A program made the translations under genes and the position numbers. The notes under the pieces were generated by a model, which was not told the origin of the DNA, searched no databases, and saw only the letters and a list, made by a program, of their open reading frames with translations. From Bradyrhizobium australiense (GTDB lineage: Bacteria; Pseudomonadota; Alphaproteobacteria; Rhizobiales; Xanthobacteraceae), in the NCBI RefSeq assembly GCF_013114825.1, contig NZ_JAAVLX010000003.1:434001-498000 (forward strand): a stretch of 64,000 nt of DNA. The letters are read 5' to 3'. This document shows, piece after piece, positions 45,836-55,008 of the stretch (positions within the stretch are counted from its first letter, which is position 1; every line of letters begins with the position of its first letter).

Positions 45836-47740
45836 ATGACGACGTCGAACTCGAAATTCCGCACCGGATCCAAGGAAGCACCGACCGAGCCGTTCAAGCG
45901 CGCGGTGACCTCGTGCCTGCGCGCGATTGCGAAGGCGCCGGAGCTGGACGTGACGTTCGCGGCCGAACGTCCCGGTCTCGCGCCTGGCAAGGCGCGGCTG
46001 CCGGAGCCCGCCCGCAAGATGACCAAGCGGGATGCGGCGATCGTGCGCGGCCATGCCGATTCGATCGCGCTGAAGCTCGCCTGTCACGATCCCAAGGTGC
46101 ATCGCAAGCTGATGCCGGGAAATCCGCAGGCGCGCGGCGTGTTCGAGGCGGTGGAGCAGGCGCGCGTCGAAGCCATCGGCTCGCGACGAATGGCAGGCGT
46201 TGCCAAAAATCTTACCGCGATGCTCGACGATCATTTCCATCGCGGCAAATACGACGAGATCACCGACCGTGCCGACGCGCCGCTGTCGGATGCGCTGGCG
46301 ATGCTGGTGCGCGAACGGCTGACGGGACTTGCGCCGCCGACGGCTGCTAAAAAAATGGTCGATCTCTGGCGCCCAGTGCTGGAAAACAAGATCGGAGCCC
46401 GGCTCGACAAGCTCAGCCGCGTCACCGAGGACCAGGCCAAGTTCGGCGATCTCGTGCACGACTTGCTGTCGGCGCTCGACCTCGGCGATGACCGCGATGC
46501 GGACGCCGATGACGACGAAAACGATGATGAGAATCAGGACGGCGAGAGCGATCAGTCCGGCGCCGAGGGCTCGCCCGATTCCGATGCCGCGCAGGAAATG
46601 AGCGCCGACCAGGCGCAGGCTTCCACCGACGAGATGTCGGAAAGCGCGATGGAGAGCGCGCAGGCCTCCACGTCAGATACGTTCGACGACGGCGAACTCG
46701 GCGACGACGAGACGCCGGGGGAAGCGACGCGGCCGAATACGCGCGGCGCCAACGAGCCGCGCGGGCCGGAATATCACGCCTTTGCACCGAAATTCGACGA
46801 GGTCATCGCGGCCGAAGATCTCTGCGACCATGACGAGCTGGAGCGGTTGCGCTCGTATCTCGACAAGCAGCTCGCGCACCTGCAGGGCATCGTGGCGCGG
46901 CTGGCCAACCGGCTGCAACGCCGCCTGATGGCGCAGCAGAACCGCGCCTGGGAGTTCGACCTTGAGGAAGGCATCCTCGATCCGGCGCGGCTGTCGCGCG
47001 TGGTCACCGATCCCTATCACCCGCTGTCCTTTATGCATGAAAAGGAAGCGACCTTCCGCGATACCGTGGTGACGCTGCTGCTCGACAATTCCGGTTCGAT
47101 GCGCGGCCGCCCGATCACGGTGGCGGCGACCTGCGCCGACATTCTCGCGCGCACGCTGGAGCGTTGCGGCGTCAAGGTCGAGATTCTGGGCTTCACCACC
47201 CGCGCCTGGAAGGGCGGCCAGTCCCGCGAGGCGTGGCTTGCGGCCGGCAAGCCGGCCAATCCCGGCCGCCTCAACGACCTGCGCCACATCATCTACAAAT
47301 CCGCCGACGCGCCCTGGCGGCGTTCGCGCAAGAATCTCGGCCTGATGATGCGCGAGGGGCTGTTGAAGGAGAACATCGACGGCGAGGCGCTGGACTGGGC
47401 GCACAAGCGACTGCTCGGTCGCGCCGAGCAGCGCAAGATCCTGATGATGATTTCGGACGGCGCGCCGGTCGACGATTCTACGCTGTCCGTCAATCCCGGC
47501 AATTACCTCGAGCGGCATCTGCGCCACATCATCGAGGAGATCGAGACCCGTTCGCCGGTCGAACTGATCGCGATCGGCATCGGTCACGACGTCACGCGCT
47601 ATTATCGGCGCGCGGTCACCATCGTCGATGCCGAGGAGCTCGGCGGCGCCATCACTGAAAAGCTCGCCGAGCTGTTCAGCGAGACCCAGGGCGCCGCGCC
47701 CACCACGGGCCACCACCGGCCGCGCCGCCTGCACTCGTGA
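45836..47740 (+). CDS. cobT: Cobaltochelatase subunit CobT
   Basis: CobT pairs with CobS in the ATP-driven part of cobaltochelatase. The 634-residue product has an N-terminal helical part, a central acidic stretch (about 220-300, rich in Asp, Glu and Ser) and a C-terminal VWA domain with the MIDAS motif [11 protein letters not shown] and later [14 protein letters not shown]. Those match CobT. The ATG at 45836 is chosen. Upstream in-frame codons from 45788 are made by repeat A6 and are not part of the protein. Confidence 0.95.
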   Translation: MTTSNSKFRTGSKEAPTEPFKRAVTSCLRAIAKAPELDVTFAAERPGLAPGKARLPEPARKMTKRDAAIVRGHADSIALKLACHDPKVHRKLMPGNPQARGVFEAVEQARVEAIGSRRMAGVAKNLTAMLDDHFHRGKYDEITDRADAPLSDALAMLVRERLTGLAPPTAAKKMVDLWRPVLENKIGARLDKLSRVTEDQAKFGDLVHDLLSALDLGDDRDADADDDENDDENQDGESDQSGAEGSPDSDAAQEMSADQAQASTDEMSESAMESAQASTSDTFDDGELGDDETPGEATRPNTRGANEPRGPEYHAFAPKFDEVIAAEDLCDHDELERLRSYLDKQLAHLQGIVARLANRLQRRLMAQQNRAWEFDLEEGILDPARLSRVVTDPYHPLSFMHEKEATFRDTVVTLLLDNSGSMRGRPITVAATCADILARTLERCGVKVEILGFTTRAWKGGQSREAWLAAGKPANPGRLNDLRHIIYKSADAPWRRSRKNLGLMMREGLLKENIDGEALDWAHKRLLGRAEQRKILMMISDGAPVDDSTLSVNPGNYLERHLRHIIEEIETRSPVELIAIGIGHDVTRYYRRAVTIVDAEELGGAITEKLAELFSETQGAAPTTGHHRPRRLHS

Positions 47741-47744
47741 GAGC

Positions 47745-48812
47745 ATGCGCCCGCTCATAGGCCGCCGCCGCCTTTTGAAATATGCAGCGGCGGGGCTTTC
47801 GGTTGCGGCCGTGCCGGGAGCCGCGCTGGCGCAAACGGCGGTTCAGCGGCCGCCGAAGCAGACCGTTCCCGACGAATTCTCGGTCAGTGCGCCGGTATCG
47901 ATCGAGGTCAATGCCCGGCCGCTGCCCTCCTTCGACACCCGCGACCGGTCGCGGGTGCGGTTCGGCGAACTCGAATATCGCAGTGGCCTCATTCTCACCT
48001 CGCGGTTTCGCGGCTTCGGCGGGTTGTCGGGCCTGCGGCTGGATGCCAAGGGCGAGCGCTTCATCGCCATCAGCGACAAGGCCGGCTGGTTCACCGGGCG
48101 TATCGTCTACAAGGGCCGCGAGATGACCGGGCTCGACGATGTCGAGGCTTCGCCGATGCTCGGGCCTGACGGCAAGCCGATCACTTCGCGCGGCTGGTTC
48201 GATACAGAGGCGATCGCGCTCGACGGCTCGCTGGTCTATGTCGGCCTCGAGCGCGTCAATCAGATACTGCGCTTCGACTTCGCCAAGGGATTTACCCGCG
48301 CGCATGGCGAATTGATTCAGTTGCCGCTGGGCGTGCGCAAGCTGCCCTATAACAAGGGAATCGAGGCGCTTGTCGTGGTGCCGAAAGGCTTGCCGCTGGC
48401 GGGAACGCTGATCGCGATCTCCGAACGCGGGCTCGACGCGCATGGCAACATCACAGCCTTCCTGATCGGTAGGACGCTGGGGCTGTTCAGCATCCGCCGC
48501 AGCGACAATTTCGATATCAGCGACGCGGTGCTGCTGCCGTCCGGCGGGCTGCTGCTGCTGGAACGAAAATTCTCCTGGCTCGGCGGGATCGGCATTCGTA
48601 TCCGCCGCGTCGCGCTTGCTTCCATCGCGCCCGGGGCCGTGATCGACGGTCCCGCGATCTTCGAGGCCGATCTCGGCAACGAAATCGACAACATGGAAGG
48701 CATCGACGCCCACGTCACGCCGGAGGGCGAAACGGTCCTGACGCTCGTCTCGGACGACAATTTCTCGCTGATCCAGCGCAATCTGCTGCTGCAATTCGCG
48801 CTGGTGGAGTAG
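47745..48812 (+). CDS. Tat-exported esterase-like phytase-family protein
   Basis: The 355-residue product begins MRPLIGRRRLLKYAAAGLSVAAVP, a twin-arginine signal, with cleavage near AALAQ. The mature protein has RFRGFGGLSGLRLDAKGERFIAISDKAGWFTGRI and FDTEAIALDGSLVYVGLERVNQILRFDF. These match the phytase-like/esterase-like beta-propeller family, which includes periplasmic phosphatase-like proteins. The activity is not known here. It starts four bases after the cobT stop, so it may be read from the cobT transcript. Confidence 0.88.
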   Translation: MRPLIGRRRLLKYAAAGLSVAAVPGAALAQTAVQRPPKQTVPDEFSVSAPVSIEVNARPLPSFDTRDRSRVRFGELEYRSGLILTSRFRGFGGLSGLRLDAKGERFIAISDKAGWFTGRIVYKGREMTGLDDVEASPMLGPDGKPITSRGWFDTEAIALDGSLVYVGLERVNQILRFDFAKGFTRAHGELIQLPLGVRKLPYNKGIEALVVVPKGLPLAGTLIAISERGLDAHGNITAFLIGRTLGLFSIRRSDNFDISDAVLLPSGGLLLLERKFSWLGGIGIRIRRVALASIAPGAVIDGPAIFEADLGNEIDNMEGIDAHVTPEGETVLTLVSDDNFSLIQRNLLLQFALVE

Positions 48813-48932
48813 CGCCGCTCGTTCTCCCCCGTATATTCGCCCGGCAGGGTTGAGCCAGGCGCGGTTGAGCGGCGGGCGCGGCCTCGTTACACAATAGGGC
48901 TTGCTTTCCTCCCGGTCCGGATCCCTTCGCCC

Positions 48933-50045
48933 ATGAGCGCTTTGTTTACCCCGATCAAACTGCGCGGCCTGACGCTCGCCAATCGCATCATGGTGGCGCC
49001 GATGTGCCAGTATTCCGCTGATAATGGCGAGGCCAATGACTGGCACTTCACCCACATCAATTCGCTGGCGCTGTCGGGCGCTGCGGTCTTCTGCATCGAG
49101 GCGACGGCGGTGGAGCCCACGGGCCGCATCACACCCGGCTGCCTCGGCCTCTATAACGACGCCACCGAAGCCGCGCTGAAGCCGATCCTTGGCTCCGTGC
49201 GCAAGCGTTCGAAGGCCGCCGTGATGATGCAGCTCGCGCACGCCGGCCGCAAGGCATCGAGCCACACGCCGTGGGATGGCGGGCAACTGATCCCGGTAGC
49301 CGAAGGCGGCTGGCGGCCGGAGGGGCCGTCGGCGATCCCGCACAAGGAAGGCGAGCCGCCGCCTGTCGCCCTCGATGCCACGGGCCTGGCGCGCGTGCGC
49401 GACGCGTTCGTGGCGACTGCGAAGCGCGCCGAGCGGCTTGGGATCGATGCGATCGAGGTGCATTCGGCGCACGGCTATCTGCTGCATCAGTTTCTGTCGC
49501 CGATCGCCAACCGTCGCACCGATCAGTATGGCGGCTCGTTGCAGAATCGCATGCGCTTCCCGCTCGAAGTGTTCGACGCGGTGCGCGCGGCGTTCCCGCA
49601 CGACAAGCCGGTGGGATTGCGCGTCTCCTGCACCGACTGGGTGGAAGGCGGCTGGGATCTTTCGCAGACCATCGAGTTCGCGCAGGAGCTGAAAAAACGC
49701 GGCGTCGACTGGATCGACGCGTCCTCCGGCGGCGTCTCGCCGCTGCAAAAAATTCCGCTCGGCCCCGGGTATCAGGTGCCCTTCGCGCAAGCGATCCGCG
49801 AGGCTACGGGGCTGACCACGATTGCCGTCGGGCTGATTACGGAGCCGAAGCAGGCCGAGGAGATTGTGGCCTCGGGCAAGGCCGACATGGTCGCGCTCGC
49901 CCGCGCCATGCTCTACGACCCGCGCTGGGGCTGGCACGCCGCAGCCGAACTCGGCGGCGAGGTGTTCGCGCCGCCACAATACTGGCGTTCGCAGCCCTCG
50001 ACGCAAAAGGCACTGTTCGGCGCCACGACGTTCGGGACGCGGTAG
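48933..50045 (+). CDS. NADH:flavin oxidoreductase (Old Yellow Enzyme, YqjM-like)
   Basis: The 370-residue TIM-barrel protein has VAPMCQYSADNGEANDWHFTHINSLALSG, with the YqjM-type Cys near residue 25. The substrate-binding HSAHGYLLHQFLSPIANRRTDQYGGSLQNRMRFPLEV and FMN-binding ALARAMLYDPRW follow. Enzymes of this type reduce activated C=C bonds with NADPH. The physiological substrate is unknown. The next gene encodes another flavin enzyme, but repeat B2 lies between. Confidence 0.93.
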   Translation: MSALFTPIKLRGLTLANRIMVAPMCQYSADNGEANDWHFTHINSLALSGAAVFCIEATAVEPTGRITPGCLGLYNDATEAALKPILGSVRKRSKAAVMMQLAHAGRKASSHTPWDGGQLIPVAEGGWRPEGPSAIPHKEGEPPPVALDATGLARVRDAFVATAKRAERLGIDAIEVHSAHGYLLHQFLSPIANRRTDQYGGSLQNRMRFPLEVFDAVRAAFPHDKPVGLRVSCTDWVEGGWDLSQTIEFAQELKKRGVDWIDASSGGVSPLQKIPLGPGYQVPFAQAIREATGLTTIAVGLITEPKQAEEIVASGKADMVALARAMLYDPRWGWHAAAELGGEVFAPPQYWRSQPSTQKALFGATTFGTR

Positions 50046-50102
50046 CCTCTTTCTTTCTTCTCCCCTTGCGGGCGAAGGGAAGTAAGCGCTCCGCTCTTTC
50101 CC

Positions 50103-50186
50103 CGTCATTGCGAGCGAGGCGAAGCAATCCATCCTTTCGTCACGCGGCGATATGGATGCTTCTTTGCTTCGCGCCTCGCAATGACG
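50103..50186. repeat. Repeat family B, copy B2
   Basis: CGTCATTGCGAGCGAGGCGA at the left pairs with CGCGCCTCGCAATGACG at the right. It lies between two codirectional flavin-enzyme genes. A short CTTCTCCCCTTGCGG-type stretch precedes it. Confidence 0.85.
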
Positions 50187-50308
50187 ATCTCGAAACCGAA
50201 CGCCTGCCCATCCGTTTCGTCATATCTCGGCCATACGTCCGGCGTGCTATGCTTTCGCGTGCGCGCGATAGACGCGTTTTCAATAACAACATACCGCGAG
50301 GACACCCC

Positions 50309-51409
50309 ATGGAGATCGGATATTTCACGATGCCGTCGCATCCGCCGGAGTGCGGATTGAAAGAGGGTCACGACTGGGACCTGCAGACGCTGCGCTGGCT
50401 CGATGAACTCGGCTATCAGGAAGCCTGGATCGGCGAGCACCACACCGCGCCCTGGGAACCGCATCCCTCGCCCGATCTCATTCTCGCGCAGGCGTTCTTG
50501 CAGACCAAGAACATCCGCCTCGGTCCCGGCGGTTTCCTGTTGCCCTATCATCATCCGGCGGAATTGGCGAACCGCGTCGCGATGCTCGATCATCTCTCCG
50601 GCGGACGGCTGAACTTCGGCGTCGCGGCAAGCGGCCTGCCGAGCGACTGGGCGATGTTCAACGTCGACGGCATGTCCGGCCAGAACCGCGACATGACCCG
50701 CGAGGCGCTGGAGATCATCCTGAAAATGTGGACCGAGGACGCACCCTGGACCCACACCGGCAAGTTCTGGACCGTGAGCAAGCCCGACACCATGTTCGAC
50801 TTCCTCAAGCCGCACCTCAAGCCGTTGCAGGCGCCGCATCCGCCGATCGGCGTCGCCGGTCTCTCCAAGGGCTCGGATACGCTCAAGCTCGCCGGCGAGC
50901 GCGGCTACATCCCGATGAGCCTCAACCTCAACCCGGCCTATGTCGGGAGCCACTGGGAATCGGTCGAGATCGGGGCTGCGAAAACCGGACGCAAGCCGAA
51001 GCGCAGCGACTGGCGGCTGGTGCGCGAGGTGTTCATCGCCGACACCGACGAGGAGGCGTGGCGGCTTTCGGTCGGCGACATGATGGGCCGCATGATGGGC
51101 GAATATTTTTTGCCCTTGCTCGGCCATTTCGGGTTCAAGGACTACCTCAAGGCCGCGCCCGATGTCGCCGACTCCGACGTCACCGTCGAGTATTGCGCCC
51201 GCAACAACTGGATCGTTGGCTCGCCGTCGACGGTCACCGAGAAGATCGAAAAGATCTACCACGAGGTCGGCGGCTTCGGCACGCTGCTGGTGTTCGGCTT
51301 CGACTACAAGCACAAGCCGGAGGCGTGGTACAATTCGCTGCGCCTGTTGAAGCAGGAGGTGATGCCGCGGCTGGAGCATCTCGACGCTGGTCTCACCAAG
51401 GCGGCGTGA
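50309..51409 (+). CDS. LLM class flavin-dependent oxidoreductase (luciferase-like)
   Basis: The 366-residue product has the bacterial luciferase-like TIM barrel: MEIGYFTMPSHPPECGL, ELGYQEAWIGEHHTAPWEPHPSPDLILAQAFLQTKNIRLGPGGFLLPYHHPAELANRVAMLDHLSGGRLNFGVAASG. A C-terminal segment has DVTVEYCARNNWIVGSPSTVTEKIEKIYHEVGGFGTLLVFGFD. These enzymes use reduced FMN and O2. The substrate is unknown. The start at 50309 is preferred; the frame is open far upstream because of shadow coding in the OYE gene. Confidence 0.93.
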   Translation: MEIGYFTMPSHPPECGLKEGHDWDLQTLRWLDELGYQEAWIGEHHTAPWEPHPSPDLILAQAFLQTKNIRLGPGGFLLPYHHPAELANRVAMLDHLSGGRLNFGVAASGLPSDWAMFNVDGMSGQNRDMTREALEIILKMWTEDAPWTHTGKFWTVSKPDTMFDFLKPHLKPLQAPHPPIGVAGLSKGSDTLKLAGERGYIPMSLNLNPAYVGSHWESVEIGAAKTGRKPKRSDWRLVREVFIADTDEEAWRLSVGDMMGRMMGEYFLPLLGHFGFKDYLKAAPDVADSDVTVEYCARNNWIVGSPSTVTEKIEKIYHEVGGFGTLLVFGFDYKHKPEAWYNSLRLLKQEVMPRLEHLDAGLTKAA

Positions 51410-51463
51410 CGGCTCTTCCTTTCTCTACAAGGGGAGAGGGGAGCGAGCGCTCCGCTGTTTCCG

Positions 51464-51549
51464 CGTCATTGCGAGCGTAGCGAAGCAATCCATTCTTTCG
51501 TGATGCGGAGAGATGGATTGCTTCGTCGCTATCGCTCCTCGCAATGACG
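51464..51549. repeat. Repeat family B, copy B3
   Basis: GCGTCATTGCGAGCGTAGCG on the left and CGCTCCTCGCAATGACGG on the right are complementary ends. It sits between convergent genes. Confidence 0.85.
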
Positions 51550-51570
51550 GCGGATGCCATCACAAATCGC

Positions 51571-52692
51571 TCAATTCGTCTTCGCCGCGTCGGCGGCGCG
51601 AACCTGCCAGAAGCGCAGCAGGCGGCGGGCGTTCTCGACCGTCAGCTTGGCGTATTGCTCCCTTGCTTTCGCCAGCTCATGCCGGCCCATCGAGCCCGCG
51701 ACGAAGCGGCTGTCGAGTACGGCGGCCACCGTTTCCCAGTTCAGTCCGGCGACGCGGCAGGGGATCAGCACGCCCTCGTCGCGCAGGCTCTGCATCACCG
51801 GGCGGATCACCTCGACGCTCGAGCCGGAGAGCTCGGCGAGCGCTGCGACCGTCTCGGCATATTTCCGTTCTCTCGCAAACGCCAACAGCGCCGGCTCGTT
51901 CAGCTTGCCGTGCCTGGCGAGCGCGGTGACGAAGCGGCGCGCGGCGGCGAAATCGCGCGTGCGCGACATTTCGCGGCCGGCGCCGTTGGCCGCAGCCGCG
52001 ATCGCGTTGCGAATTTCCTCGAACAGATGCGGCGGCGCGCGAGATAGCAGCCGCGTGCGTACGACGTCGGTCGCGTTCTGCAGCAATTGCCGGCGCTGCT
52101 CGGCCGGCAGGTCGACGCGGATGCCGGTCTCGACCGCCAGATCGGGATCGCTCTCCGCCTGCTTCAGCACGATCGCGTAGCCGCTCGCCGACATCCGCGC
52201 GCCGGGATTGCTGACGAGGCGCCGGCTGACGGAGGGATAATGCCGTTTCAAGAGCGCATCGGTGACGATCTCGGTCAGCCACCAACGTCCTGAGATCGCC
52301 AGCAGATGCTGCTCGCCCTTGGTCTCTGCCAATTCGACCAGATCCTCTGCCGTCAGCCGCGCCGATTCGGTCAGCACCGGACGGGCGATCGCAATCTCAT
52401 CATTGTGGGCGAGCCTTCGGATCACGCGAGGCGGCGCCTGCTTGATCGAAGCGAGCTGCGTGCTCAGTTCGGCGAGCGCGATGCGCGCGGACACATCGGC
52501 CAGCGCGCGCAGCTCGATGGTCCGGATCAGCCGTTCCAGCACGTCGCCGAAAAGCTCGATCTGCTCGCCGGAATAGCCGTCGGCGGACAGCAGAAGCAGG
52601 TCGGTGACCTGCCTAAGCGCATCCAGATGTTTTTCCGCCGAGCCGGCCTGGATGGCCGCCTCGACCTCCTCAGTGATCGATCGTTCCAACAT
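51571..52692 (-). CDS. DUF2336 domain-containing protein
   Basis: The 373-residue protein is almost all helical, with repeated short helices such as LEHSITEEVEA-like N-terminus (MLERSITEEVEAAIQAGSAEK), IRRLAHNDEIAIARPVLTESARLTAEDLVELAETKGEQHLLAI and ISGRWWLTEIVTDALLKRHYPSVSRRLVSNPGARMS. This is the DUF2336 family found mainly in alphaproteobacteria, sometimes with a sensory role; function is unknown. The ATG at 52692 is chosen over 52773. Confidence 0.87.
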   Translation of the reverse strand: MLERSITEEVEAAIQAGSAEKHLDALRQVTDLLLLSADGYSGEQIELFGDVLERLIRTIELRALADVSARIALAELSTQLASIKQAPPRVIRRLAHNDEIAIARPVLTESARLTAEDLVELAETKGEQHLLAISGRWWLTEIVTDALLKRHYPSVSRRLVSNPGARMSASGYAIVLKQAESDPDLAVETGIRVDLPAEQRRQLLQNATDVVRTRLLSRAPPHLFEEIRNAIAAAANGAGREMSRTRDFAAARRFVTALARHGKLNEPALLAFARERKYAETVAALAELSGSSVEVIRPVMQSLRDEGVLIPCRVAGLNWETVAAVLDSRFVAGSMGRHELAKAREQYAKLTVENARRLLRFWQVRAADAAKTN

Positions 52693-52990
52693 CGCTCGTC
52701 CTGAGCGTTTCAAGCCGGTTCTGGCAGCAGATGGATGAGAATAGGCAGCAGAGTTGAACGATTCGTAAACCATTTGGGTTCCGCGGCGGCAGGAATGCGG
52801 CTGTGGGATTGCGGGGTGCTAGGCCAGTGGCCCAGTGACGCGGCGGCCTTCTCCCTCTCCCGCGTGCGGGGGAAGACGAGCAGAGCTCGCTCTGAGAGGG
52901 CCGGGGTGGGGGTGCCTCCGCATAACGAGCTCGTAGTGTGGCTAAGTGGGGAGGGAGCCGACCGCCCGTGTGGCGATAATATGCTGAGCT

Positions 52991-53039
52991 GTCATACCCC
53001 GCGCATGCGGGGTATCCAGTACGCTGCGGCCTATCGATA
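52991..53039. repeat. Repeat family G (GTCATACCCCGC type)
   Basis: The hairpin CCCCGC-GCAT-GCGGGG (52997-53012) begins this partial element, followed by a GTATCCAGTACGC-type tail. Only the left half appears to be present. Confidence 0.6.
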
Positions 53040-53076
53040 GTGGTGACGGTATGCGCATGTGCGCAAACTCTCTCCC

Positions 53077-53161
53077 CGTTATTGCGAGGAGCAACGCGAC
53101 GAAGCAATCCATAGCGCCACGCGCCGAGGCATGGATTGCTTCGCTTCGTTCGCAATGACGG
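53077..53161. repeat. Repeat family B, copy B4
   Basis: CGTTATTGCGAGGAGCAACG on the left and CGTTCGCAATGACGGGG on the right bracket AAGCAATCC/GGATTGCTT inner arms. It ends just before the DUF2235 gene stop. Confidence 0.85.
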
Positions 53162-53171
53162 GGAGAGGCCA

Positions 53172-54458
53172 TCAATCCGCCGCGACGTCCTCCGCGCTCG
53201 CATGCGCCGGCGGCACCGGCATTGGGAATTTCTCGTACTGCTTCGGCAGGTTGACCGGGCGGTAGCTCGGCATCGCATCCATGCGCGCCAGCACCGACTC
53301 GTGGATCACAGCGCCGTCGGGAATGAAGCGCGGCTCGGCGTCGGGGATGTAATAGCCGAGATAACTCTGCCGCGCCGGCCATTCCTTGTACGTCGCACTC
53401 TTCGGCAGATATTCGAGCAGCCACCACGCGCCGCGCAGCGACTCGTGCAGCTCGCCGCGCACGTCAGGCGCGACATAGGAGAACGGGCTGCCCTTGCGCT
53501 GGATGCCCCAGGCGAGCTGGTTGACGGTGGCCTGGTTGACGCGGAGCCCGCATTTGACCGCCTCGTCGATCATCCAGAGCAGCGGATATTTTGAAAGCCC
53601 GCTTTGCTTTTCCGGATAGCCGCCGCCGATATCGGCATGGACGCCTGAGAACCACACCTGCAGAATATCCTGCGGCTCGGCGTTGATGTCGTTGAAGCGG
53701 TTGTGCCGGAAGGTCTGTGGATCGTCCCACTTCTTGAGGCGGAACATGCAGCGCCGCTCGTCGATCGAGATCGCCTGCCGGAACGCCTGCACGCTCGGAT
53801 TCGCAATCGTGAACGCCAGCTCCTCCAGGCTCGGCCAATAGAAGCGATCGGCCCGCGGCACGATCACGCTCGCGACCGTATCCCAGACGCCGACGAAGCG
53901 GATCGTCGGCCAGCGCGCCGAGGTGATGCGCGCGAACTGCGCGGCGTTGTCGAACGCCGTCTGCGGCAGCGGCCCTCCCGCGTCGCCGGCATCGCCGAGC
54001 AGCTTCATCTCGCGGCGCAGCTTCGGCGCCTCGTCGGAGGAGAACTGCTTGTAGGCGATCAGCCCGCTTCCTGCGAGATTGACCTGCTCGGGCGTGATCA
54101 ATCCAATCTTGTGCACCAGCCCCGCCAGCACCCGCACGGTATAGGCGCCGCGGGAAAAGCCGAACAGATAGATCTGGTCGCCTTCGCGATAATGCTGGAC
54201 CAGGAAGCCATAGGCCGCGAGCACGTTGTCATCGAGCCCATAGCCGGTGGCAAGCCCCAGGATGGCGTTGAAATCCTGCTTCAGTCTGTGCCACGGGTCC
54301 GGCCGCTCCAGCGTGCCGACGCCGGGATCGTAAAACACCATCTGCCGCGGCTCGGTCTTCTCCGTCTTGCGCAGGCAGCGATACAGCTTGAGCACGTTGG
54401 AGATGTTCTCGGAAATCTCGTTGCCGGTGCCGTCGCAGCAGATGATGATGTTGCGCAT
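53172..54458 (-). CDS. DUF2235 alpha/beta hydrolase (Tle1-like fold)
   Basis: The 428-residue protein has IIICCDGTGNEI at the start, YDPGVGT near 45, and the nucleophile elbow LFGFSRGAYTVR (about 100) giving a GxSxG site. SGVHADIGGGYPEKQSGLS near 290 follows, a second-site Asp/His region. DUF2235 includes type VI phospholipase effectors (Tle1) and standalone hydrolases. No type VI genes are in the window, and I see no signal peptide, so a cytosolic or granule role is open. It lies between DUF2336 and an HTH gene. Confidence 0.87.
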   Translation of the reverse strand: MRNIIICCDGTGNEISENISNVLKLYRCLRKTEKTEPRQMVFYDPGVGTLERPDPWHRLKQDFNAILGLATGYGLDDNVLAAYGFLVQHYREGDQIYLFGFSRGAYTVRVLAGLVHKIGLITPEQVNLAGSGLIAYKQFSSDEAPKLRREMKLLGDAGDAGGPLPQTAFDNAAQFARITSARWPTIRFVGVWDTVASVIVPRADRFYWPSLEELAFTIANPSVQAFRQAISIDERRCMFRLKKWDDPQTFRHNRFNDINAEPQDILQVWFSGVHADIGGGYPEKQSGLSKYPLLWMIDEAVKCGLRVNQATVNQLAWGIQRKGSPFSYVAPDVRGELHESLRGAWWLLEYLPKSATYKEWPARQSYLGYYIPDAEPRFIPDGAVIHESVLARMDAMPSYRPVNLPKQYEKFPMPVPPAHASAEDVAAD

Positions 54459-54571
54459 GATGACGTTCCCCCGGTGCTACCGGAGCGAGTATAGCGGAAT
54501 TTGGGGATTTTGGATGACGCTGCGGGAAGTGGCCATATCTCGTCCACGTCTTCCTTGCGCAAGGCCCCGCA

Positions 54572-54898
54572 TCAGACCGCTTCGGTGACCGCGCGAATCT
54601 TCAGGTGCACGCCGGTTTCTTCCTGCAGCGCGCCGATGACGCCAAGCAGGTTTTCAGCCGTAGGATTGCCCTCCGGCCCGAACATCCGCATCAGGCTCTT
54701 CGGCGAGCGCCCGAGCACCTCGCCCAGCCGGTCGAATCCGACCGTTGCGTTGATATAGGCCCGCAAAGCGGCGCGGCCGTGATCGGTCTCGCCCTGCAGC
54801 AGGGCCTGCACCGCCTCCTGAAACAGCGCCCGGCGAAAGGTAGGCTCTCGCTCCGCCCGCGCCCGCACGGTGTCGCGAAAATTCAGGGTCAGTGGCAT
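54572..54898 (-). CDS. HTH protein resembling HigA/HI1420-type antitoxins
   Basis: The 108-residue product has TFRRALFQEAVQALLQGETDHGRAALRAYINATVGFDRLGEVLGRSPKSLMRMFGPEGNPTAENLLGVIGALQEETGVHLKI. The first half resembles the helical part of addiction-module antidotes. The second half has the LGRSPKSLMRMFGPEGNP HTH of that class. I see no adjacent toxin. The ATG at 54898 is preferred; the frame from 55033 extends into AT-richer flanking DNA. It marks one edge of the KAP insert. Confidence 0.72.
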   Translation of the reverse strand: MPLTLNFRDTVRARAEREPTFRRALFQEAVQALLQGETDHGRAALRAYINATVGFDRLGEVLGRSPKSLMRMFGPEGNPTAENLLGVIGALQEETGVHLKIRAVTEAV

Positions 54899-54909
54899 GG
54901 CCTCATCCT

Positions 54910-54969
54910 TCACGCTTTCGCTTCTTGTAATCGCGCCAGCGGCAGCGCGGCCTCGATGCCGTTCTGCGG
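54910..54969 (-). pseudogene. Possible remnant of an upstream gene tail
   Basis: In the frame ending at TGA (54910-54912) the codons spell an Asn-Gly-Ile-Glu-Ala-Ala-Leu-Pro-Leu-Ala-Arg-Leu-Gln type tail, then Glu-Ala-Lys-Ala and stop, closed upstream by another stop. The stop lies 12 bases from the antitoxin-like ATG, the spacing expected of a toxin gene. It may be only chance. Confidence 0.25.
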
Positions 54970-55008
54970 TCAATTTTAGTTGCTTCGCCGGATTTGTCCT
55001 TCTCTTGG

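Larger units (their letters stand above)
52693..53171. other. Repeat-rich gap (479 bases)
   Basis: No gene is seen. It holds a CTCCCGCGTGCGGGGGAAG-type stretch near 52855-52925, palindrome G at 52991 and repeat B4. Confidence 0.5.

Noticed and set aside
53172-54458. Type VI secretion effector locus
   Set aside because: DUF2235 alone is not enough; no vgrG, PAAR or immunity-like gene is seen.
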